From Lethocerus indicus (lineage: Eukaryota; Arthropoda; Insecta; Hemiptera; Belostomatidae): a DNA stretch of 64,000 nt. Position 1 is the stretch's first letter. The number at the start of each line of letters is the position of its first letter. The stretch spans positions 31,174,224 through 31,238,223 of the forward strand of contig JACDQD010000003.1 of the NCBI GenBank assembly GCA_019843655.1, read 5' to 3'. A model generated the notes under the pieces. The model saw nothing but the letters and a program-made list of their open reading frames with translations. It did not search any database and was not told the DNA's origin. This document shows positions 56,723-64,000 of this stretch, piece after piece. A program made the translations under genes and the position numbers.

Positions 56723-59700
56723 ATGGAAAGGCTGTTGCGAGGAATAATGAAATATCGACAGACCGACAGGGCCACTATGCTCCAACAGTTCAGCGTCGTC
56801 AGAGATAATCCGATAGTGAGTGCTTTACGATTTATCCCATTAACGATTTCACTTACGGCCTATTTCCATTATAATATCAGTTATACGCTCTTGTTTTCCT
56901 TTTTCAGCCCAAAGCGGTATTCTTCACCTGCATCGACAGCAGAATGATTCCCACAAGATTTACAGCAACAAACGTCGGGGACATGTTCGTCGGTCAGTAG
57001 AGCCAATCCTTTATTTAATTAGTTTTTACTTAAACGGGGTGTTTTTAATGTAGCCGATAAAATATCAGCGCATCAGCGCGGTCCATTACAGCATTATTTG
57101 AGTTATTGATTCTATACAATTATATATCGATAGTTATATTGCTTTCTGCCAACACTTTAAAAATAATTCGGAAGTAAAATTATCGTTATTGAAATTATCG
57201 GCAAAGTATTACGTTAAATGCTTTCTTACTAACATCTTTCGCGTTCATTTTCTAATAGCATCTTTCAAAAATGTTCTCACCGATTTCATACATAAAAGAG
57301 AATAACAATAGTGTAAACACTGAGGGTACTTGTTGGTATTGTTGTTTATTTTTCATTGTTTCCCCTCGTGTTATGTGATTTATTACTAGTTTCACTGGGA
57401 GGCGTTTTAATTCGCCAGTCGGGAAATGTGGCGGTGAATTGTTTTGTTTTAATCGAAACAGTGAATAACGGTGAAGAGCGACCAAAGATTTGTTGTTGTT
57501 TGTTTTTGCAGTTCGTAACGCCGGTAATGTTATACCGCATTCGCATCATTTTTTGGACGAATATACGACAAATGAACCGGCGGCTTTGGAATTGGGTTGT
57601 ATAGTCAATAACATTAGGCATATTATTGTTTGCGGTCACTCCGACTGTAAGGTAAATATCAGTTGCTTGGATTGGCGCTGGTTTTAATTATTTAAAAATA
57701 ACAAGAATAATTACTAACTATTTGGTGATTCGGGATTTTTCTTGTTATTAAATGCGCTTTTATTAAACATAAATAAATTGGCTACGGGTTCGTGCTTGCT
57801 GTTGCTTATTTTGCACTTTAAAGGTCACTTTTTCCGCTAACCTATTATGGAAAAGATCTACCCGTCTGTTCAGTCAATTTCAAATTCTCGCAACACAGTT
57901 TCTAAAATGTCTACAAATGAATTCTACTGACTCGGCTGTCCACTTGTGACTATTAAATCGCACTATTATTAATAGGGAAAAAATGAATTAATTATTGAGT
58001 ATTGATCGAATTGGTGAATGGGTGAAATATTGATTGTGGTCATTAAGGTACAGGTTATGAAATTGCATCAAAGAAATTGCGTTGGAAGAAAATAATACTG
58101 AAATTACTGGGTAATAATTTACAAGTTTTAGATTATTATATCTTATTTATTATGTTGCGAACTTAAAAAAAAGAACTTTGTTAACTTTTACATTTAAAAG
58201 TGTAAAGTTCCTTGTACCAAGTTTTGAGAACTGCTTAGGCCAAGGGATATACTTAAGGTTTTAAAGCTTATAGTTCTAACTTGTGTTTTTATATCAAACA
58301 ATTTTTATGCGCTTCCCTCGTGCTATTTTCAAGTGTGATAAAATGCAAGTAGTTTATTCCTCATTGCATTACCGGATAATTAGTAATCCACAACTGTTGT
58401 TGTTGCAGCTGTTGTGGAGCACTATTTTGGAATCATTCAGTTTCAGAACTCCAGAATGTTGAATAATTCTACAGCTTTACCTGTACAGGGATATATTCGG
58501 TCTCAAAAAATCTATGAGAATCTATCGAATATTCAATCGCACATTTTGAACACAGCAATATTGTTTAAACGTCTGCCGATTTGAAATTGAATTTACAGAA
58601 TTGTTACTGGACTATTAATCAGACAATCTAACATAATCAGTTGAGCATTTCGAATCAGAAAGCATGCTATAACATCTGTGCCACTGTTGTGCCCGATTGG
58701 AGAGTGTTCATTTTTAATTTTTGAATTCAATTCTATCTATATTGTTTTTTCCCCAGGCGATGAACCTGCTGTATCAGCTTCGCGATGAAGAATTTTCGAG
58801 TAAAGACAGCAGGCGTATATCACCGCTTAGATCTTGGCTTTGCACTCACGCAAACTCATCTCTCGACAAATTCCTGCAGCTGGAGGTGAGCCCAAAAGAC
58901 AATTAATTACATAGACAGTAAATTTTGTATATCATCATTCATTAGGGCAGATTTTAAAAACGATACAATTGAAACAGTATATAAATGCTATAGTCTAGAG
59001 GTATTCTAGGAGTACATTAGTACTGTAGTATATAGGTTTTACTGGGGGCACCTTACTAGTGTAGTATAGGGATTTTCTAACAGTATATAAATGCTATAGT
59101 CTAGAGGTTTTCTAGGAGTACATTAGTACTGTAGTATATAGGTTTTACTGGGGGCAACTTACTAGTGTAGTATAGGGATTTTCTAACAGTATATAAATGC
59201 TATAGTCTAGAGGTCTTCTAGGAGTACATTAGTACTATAGTATACAGGTTTTACTGGGGGCACCTTACTAGAGTAGTATAGAGATTTTCTAACAGTATAT
59301 AAATGCTATAGTCTAGAGGTTTTCTAGGAGTACATTAGTACTATAGTGTAGAGGTTTTACTGGGGGCAACTTATTAGTGTAGTATAGAGATTTTCTAACA
59401 GTATATAAATGCTGTAGTCTAGAAGTCTTACTACTAGAGGGGTATTTTATAACTATAGTATTGGGTCCATGTTTATTGATATTTTGGTTTTTTTTTCTGA
59501 AACTTTCAGATTTCCGGTTACCATCAACCGTTGCTGTTCCAGTCTGAAACGCCGCTGAGGAAATTTGTGGCTTACATCGATCCTGAAGACAGATTCTCAG
59601 TCGAGGACAAGCTGTCACAGGTCTGTCTCCCTCATTATTTTTATTTAATTATTTATTTTTTATTTAAGGAATTTGTGAAGTGACGCCATTGAAAATTTTA

Positions 59701-60489
59701 AATTACGAAAAGCCTCGACAGTAATTTTTAAGCATTAAAACTGTAACTTTCTACAATTATCATTTGTGTAAAGGAAATTTAAATTGAACAAGTTAATAAC
59801 TTGCATCTTTTTTTTTAATTAAAAGCCGATTATTTAAACTCCAGTTTTTCTTAAATAGTGCATTTTGTTTATTTTCAACATTATTCTCACTGTTATTTCT
59901 AGGCAAGATATCTCGAATTTATTAATCAGAATTTAGAAAGGTTTTTAAATTACTATTTGGAACCGTTTGGACCGGGATAATAAATATAATATGGGATATA
60001 AATATAATACTATATTGTATAATATAATATATAAATACAGTTTGTAGACTTCTTAATTGTTTATGTTGTATTTTATAGTAGCCAAATTTGTATTATTTTA
60101 TTTTTTCAAGTTTTATGTTTCATTTATCTTCTATTATCTAAAAAAATAGTGTTTAATTGTATGTTTTTTGTTTAGATTATTTGTTGTTTGAGAAAAATAT
60201 TCCCGGTTAATACAATCTGAAAAGGTTTGTAATTTAATTTTGACACGATAATAAAATGTCATGTTTTTGCCCGTTCCAGGTGAACTGTCTCCAGCAATTG
60301 GCGAACATATCGAGTTACGGATTTCTGAGGCGGAGGCTTGAAAAGCACCAACTTCACATCCACGCTCTCTGGTTCGACATTTACACGGGAGACATATTCT
60401 ATTTCAGCCGTCAGAAAAAGAGGTTCGTCGAAATCAACGAAGAGACAATCGATATGCTGTCCCAAGAATTGGTTAAATATTATTCCTAA
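56723..60489 (+). CDS. CAHbeta: Beta-class carbonic anhydrase (255 aa)
   Basis: It interconverts CO2 and bicarbonate with a zinc ion. The insect beta enzyme is mitochondrial in flies. Exons: 56723-56815, 56908-56992, 57512-57651, 58757-58885, 59510-59620, 60280-60489, with all phases joining. MERLLRGIMKYRQTDRATML gives the start. Zinc ligands are visible: Cys and the Asp/Arg dyad in FTCIDSRMIPT, and His and Cys in VCGHSDCK. NVGDMFVVRNAGNVIPH and EPAALELGC are family signatures. The C-terminus (HALWFDIYTGDIFYFSR, QELVKYYS) matches insect beta enzymes, and the length equals the fly enzyme. A 106 bp minisatellite lies in intron 4. Confidence 0.95.
58973..59440. repeat. 106 bp minisatellite in intron 4 of the carbonic anhydrase gene
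   Basis: About 4.4 head-to-tail copies start at 58973, 59079, 59185, 59291 and 59397, each exactly 106 bp apart. Each begins AACAGTATATAAATGCTATA and contains TACTGGGGGCA. Copies differ by only a few bases. Internally the unit repeats shorter TAGTATA/TCTAG blocks. It ends about 70 bp before exon 5. Confidence 0.92.
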
Positions 60490-61430
60490 TTTTAATTCCT
60501 ATCGATGAGCTTTTTAACAATTCATTTTTTTCTTGTAGAAAGGTGACTGTGTGTGTGCCTAAGTTTAAATATTAGTACTGGTTTTTTCATATATATATAT
60601 AATATTTTCTTTGAGACTGTATTAACCTATTTTGGTTTGGTATGCACCATACAGTCATCATTGACGCATTTATCATTGAAAACATTACCATTTGATCAAC
60701 CTAATATTTGCGATATTGCATTTTGACAATGTTTCTGTGATAATTTCATGTGCCTTTCAGATGAATTATGATGTTATTATAAACACCGTTTGTAGTATTT
60801 AATTATATTATTAACCCGACGTGCAATTTTCTGTTTTAATTTGGTTAATTATAAATTATTATTTATTCAATTATTTGAATATTAATATAAATATTAATTG
60901 TGGATGTAATACATTTTTCTCTTTATTGTGGGACAGTTTCATGTTTTATTATTGTTTTGAAATAATAATAGTCGCACAATGTATTTTATTGATTTTGTTT
61001 TGTTTCATCGTTTATTCTGTTTACGTTTTCTGAAAAATATTTGTCCGATGTTAAATTTTTGTCAGTTTTGAAAATAGGTATATGACTCAGGATATGTATA
61101 AATGACATTTTTATATACTTATATATATTTTATTTTTGTATGTTAAAGTACAAATTACATTATTTTTATAATCTGTTATACTTGCGCAGTCAAACTGATG
61201 TATTATTATTAGATTTGATGTTTTATCTCCAATTGTAATATTTTGTTTATTGTTATATGCAAGGGAACTGAAACAATATATTGTATTTTTGTCATAATAT
61301 ATTTTTACTTACTTATTTACCTGTTATCTATTCAAAATGGATACCTATTTTTATCTTTCAATATTAAGTTTTTATTTGTTTATGACAGTTTTGCTTTCTC
61401 TTTAAATACAAATTATTAGATATAAATTAA
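60490..61430. other. 3' UTR and downstream DNA of carbonic anhydrase
   Basis: Very AT-rich with several possible polyadenylation hexamers. No exon or element is recognised. Confidence 0.5.
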
Positions 61431-62067
61431 CTAGCGCCCCCCTGAGGGTGGTGCGGGAATACACTTAACTAAAGTTCGTTGGGTACACTTGCACCGAGAC
61501 TCTAGCGCCCCCCAGAGGGTGGTGCGGGAATGCACTTAACTAAAGTTCGTTGGGTACACTTGCACCGAGACTCTAGCGCCCCCCAGAGGGTGGTGCGGGA
61601 ATGTACTTAACTAAAGTTCGTTGGGTACACTTGCACCGAGACTCTAGCGCCCTCCAGAGGGTGGTGCGGGAATGTACTTAACTAAAGTTCGTTTGGTGCA
61701 CTTGTACCGAGACTCTAGCGCCCCCTGAGGGTGGTGCGGGAATGTACTTAACTAAAGTTCGTTGGGTACACTTGCACCGAGACTCTAGCGCCCCCCAGAG
61801 GGTGGTGCGGGAATGTACTTAACTAAAGTTCGTTGGGTACACTTGCACCGAGACTCTAGCGCCCCCCAGAGGGTGGTGCGGGAATGCACTTAACTAAAGT
61901 TCGTTTGGTGCACTTGTACCGATAAACTAGCGCCCCCTGAGGGTGGTGCGGGAATGTACTTAACTAAAGTTCGTTGGGTACACTTGCACCGAGATTCTAG
62001 CGCCCCCCAGAGGGTGGTGCGGAAATGTACTTAACTAAAGTTCGTTTGGTGCACTTGGACCGATTAA
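61431..62067. repeat. 71 bp GC-rich minisatellite, nine copies
   Basis: Units begin CTAGCGCCCC at 61431, 61502, 61573, 61644, 61715, 61785, 61856, 61927 and 61997. Two are 70 bp, having one fewer C in the C-run. Each unit can form a hairpin between GCGCCCCCC and GGGTGGTGC, followed by ACTTAACTAAAGTTCGTT, itself partly palindromic (AACTAAAGTT). Variant units carry TTTGGTGCACTTG in place of TTGGGTACACTTG. GC content is far above the flanks. Confidence 0.95.
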
Positions 62068-62189
62068 CTAGATTACTAAAAATAAACTTTTCAATAATGT
62101 TTGGATCAACAGGAAAAATGTTGTGATAGTCAATACACAATACCATCATACATTTGGTAATCAAAACCTCGTACATATATCTAGGAATC

Positions 62190-62235
62190 TCAACCAAACC
62201 AGCGAGAGGAGACAGAAACACACGAAATCTACGAT
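62190..62235. mobile_element. Foldback-element family, right-arm fragment
   Basis: It contains AACCAAACCAGCGAGAGGAG, ACAGAAACACACGAAATCTA and CG, which is the outer right arm only. It lies 120 bp beyond the 71 bp minisatellite. Confidence 0.6.
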
Positions 62236-62963
62236 AATATCACATGTATTTTGGTCGTATTTTTTAAACTGTATATATGTAGTAATATGTGAATTAATGG
62301 TTTTTATCAAAAGAAATGCAATTTATTCCATTTTTATAGTCTCAATAGAAGAAATAGTCGGTGCCTTTATTGTCTCGATTATTAATGCTTTATATTTGTA
62401 ATGGAGCGCCGATTATCAGTTGTGAAAAAATGACGAAGGAAGGATGATTGTAGAAATAAATAAATAAATTTTCAAACTATTTAATTCGAAAAAAAGTATA
62501 ATTTAACAATACTGAGAACATTTTTATAAATAATAATTCTACAACATCATTTTCAGTTTATATTTTTTTTACTCTTTGTTTGTTTGAAATTTGTCTTAAT
62601 CGCTAAAAATTACACACTGTTAGTCTATATTATCATAATCGTAGATCTCTTTGAAAGTTTTACAACATTACAGACTCTCTTCTATATAATAATCAAATCG
62701 ATTATATAGCAAAATCGTCAAAATAGGCTCTTGTATAATACTAATAATAATAAAAAAATTGAAAAATATATATACGTCATCTTAAAACGCCACAATATAA
62801 CAAAAATATACGATATCTTATTGTTGTTTCGTTATTATCATTTTTTTTTATTTTAATATTTACAAAATAAATTTAATAAATAATTTAACGAGAGGTCGGA
62901 GAACGAACAGAAAAATACGTTTGAGTAGAACCTTTAGTTGGGGGGGAAATGATCGAAAGTGGG

Positions 62964-63034
62964 CTGTCCTGGGCTCTCCTGTCCTGTCCTGTCCTGGGCT
63001 CCTGTCCTGGGCTGTCCTGTCCTGGGCTGTGGCT
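62964..63034. repeat. Short tandem repeat of TGTCC / TGGGC units
   Basis: About 70 bp are built from CTGTC and CTGGG pentamers in mixed order (CTGTCCTGTCCTGTCCTGGG). It is GC-rich within AT-rich DNA. Confidence 0.85.
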
Positions 63035-63185
63035 CCTTTCTTTGTATTCCGGTCAATATACCAATTTTCCTCTTATTCTTATCATCCTATTTATAATATT
63101 ATCAACAACAACACATCGAGCACAATTATACGAGGCATTTTTTGAAAACAGTTGAGAGAGAGAATCTAGTCACATTGGAAGGTTT

Positions 63186-63187
<2 letters not shown>

Positions 63188-63235
<48 letters not shown>
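63188..63235. repeat. (TA)n microsatellite
   Basis: About 23 TA units, then TGTATTTATATATATA. No element is recognised around it. Confidence 0.85.
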
Positions 63236-63239
<4 letters not shown>

Positions 63240-63641
63240 TTATATATATATGAATGAGACAGAATAAGGAATAGTTTTTATACATGATTTATATTTAGTG
63301 TCAAACGGGGGGGAAAAAAGAGAAAAACATCGTTGCACTTGCGTTTATCGAGATAAAAATGACAAACAATATACACACAAGGGAATTATAACATGCATAA
63401 TAATAAATAACGATAATTATAATAATACTCTTGTTAGGTAAATACTTATAGAGGTTGGGTTTTTTAAATGTATATTTATATATGTATATAATTTGTTTCG
63501 ATGTCGATTAATACTATTTAAGGGTTCCGGTTATGAGAGAAAGATAAATAGAACGGAGATCGGATGTCGTTTTTGAAAATGATTACATTAGGTGTTTGTT
63601 GTTTGCTGTTGTTAGGTGTTTGGCTGTGGAACTGTTGCTGT

Positions 63642-63771
63642 TTAGGAAGAAGGCTGATCCTGATCCTGATCCTGCTCCTGCTGCAGCTCCTGCTGCTGCT
63701 CCCACAGTTCGGGCTCGGCCATGTACCTCCTGTACGAGTTCCCGTACCTCTCACCCTCCAATTCGGCCCAC
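63642..63771 (-). CDS. Probable last coding exon of a leftward gene
   Basis: On the minus strand a T-rich acceptor (TGTTGTTCGAG, ending at 63772) opens a frame with WAELEGERYGNSYRRYMAEP and ELWEQQQELQQE, then DQ repeats and PSS, with TAA at 63644-63642. Residue content and codon bias look like real coding sequence, and the Gln/Asp-rich end is typical of a protein C-terminus. An alternative acceptor at 63786 would add five codons. The rest of the gene lies beyond the window. I do not recognise the protein. Confidence 0.5.
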
Positions 63772-63869
63772 CTCGAACAACACAACTACAGATTATCATT
63801 TTATTTATCACTATTATCGTTTCACTATCACCTGTTCACAAATAACACACAACTAACAAGGTCTCAATA

Positions 63870-64000
63870 TTAGGCATAGATCGTCAGAGTCCGGTTTTCA
63901 AAGGTCTGAATACTCTATAAAGGTCGTCAGAGACTGGTTTTCAAAGGTCTGAATACTCTATAAAGGTCGTCAGAGACTGGTTTTCAAAGGTCTGAATACT
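63870..64000. repeat. 43 bp tandem repeat running off the window edge
   Basis: About three copies of a unit containing GGTCGTCAGAGACTGGTTTT and CAAAGGTCTGAATACT. The GGTCTGAATACT blocks start at 63903, 63946 and 63989. The array is cut by the window end, so its size is unknown. It probably lies in an intron of the leftward gene. Confidence 0.88.

Larger units (their letters stand above)
62068..63641. other. Intergenic or leftward 3' UTR DNA with simple repeats
   Basis: AT-rich. It holds a foldback fragment (62190-62235), a TGTCC/TGGGC pentamer-like tract (62964-63034) and a (TA)n tract (63188-63235). If the leftward exon at 63642 is real, much of this would be its 3' UTR. Nothing else is recognised. 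Confidence 0.5.

Noticed and set aside
61431..62067. CRISPR-like array
   Set aside because: The repeat units abut with no unique spacers and the genome is eukaryotic. It is a minisatellite.
1..64000. tRNA, rRNA or other structured RNA genes
   Set aside because: Scanning by eye I found no convincing tRNA-like cloverleaf with A and B boxes and no rRNA sequence. A covariance-model search would be needed to exclude small RNAs.

Overview
The window is nuclear DNA from an arthropod, almost certainly an insect. It is AT-rich, its genes are split by many GT-AG introns, and it carries many (TA)n microsatellites and transposon relics. The gene set fits: a ZAD zinc-finger protein (an arthropod family), a beta-class carbonic anhydrase of insect length (255 codons) and a C-type lectin of the conserved insect secreted type. 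The insect order cannot be fixed from the sequence.

Layout, left to right: (1) a possible first exon of a leftward gene, cut by the window edge (1-121, -). (2) Nup358/RanBP2, a giant nucleoporin, 625-26002 (+), rebuilt here as 33 coding exons and about 2,588 residues: N-terminal TPR-like helical domain, four Ran-binding domains, one RanBP2 zinc finger, FG-bearing linkers, an IR-like segment and no C-terminal cyclophilin. One base is missing in its largest exon. (3) A secreted C-type lectin, 29131-30538 (-), with a likely GC-AG intron. (4) A ZAD plus ten C2H2-finger transcription factor, 32718-37729 (+). (5) An intact Tc1/mariner-type transposon, 39374-40755. (6) Mcm10, 41357-48163 (+). (7) ALG9 mannosyltransferase, 49087-55050 (-), convergent with Mcm10. 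(8) Beta carbonic anhydrase, 56723-60489 (+), divergent from ALG9. (9) The likely last exon of another leftward gene, 63642-63771 (-).

The genes are unrelated housekeeping or regulatory loci (nuclear pore and Ran cycle, extracellular recognition, transcription, replication initiation, N-glycan assembly, CO2/bicarbonate exchange). They do not form a functional cluster. Exon phases were checked by hand: each rebuilt gene gives a continuous frame, except for the single-base break in Nup358.

The unusual material lies between exons. It includes a dispersed foldback element family with long inverted repeats but variable 9-15 bp target duplications, a piggyBac-like MITE with perfect TTAA sites, a hAT-like MITE, a Jockey-like LINE relic, minisatellites of 71, 106 and 43 bp, a paired ~300 bp repeat around ALG9, and a long in-frame extension after one Nup358 exon that could be an alternative C-terminus. 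I did not see a clearly novel multi-gene system.
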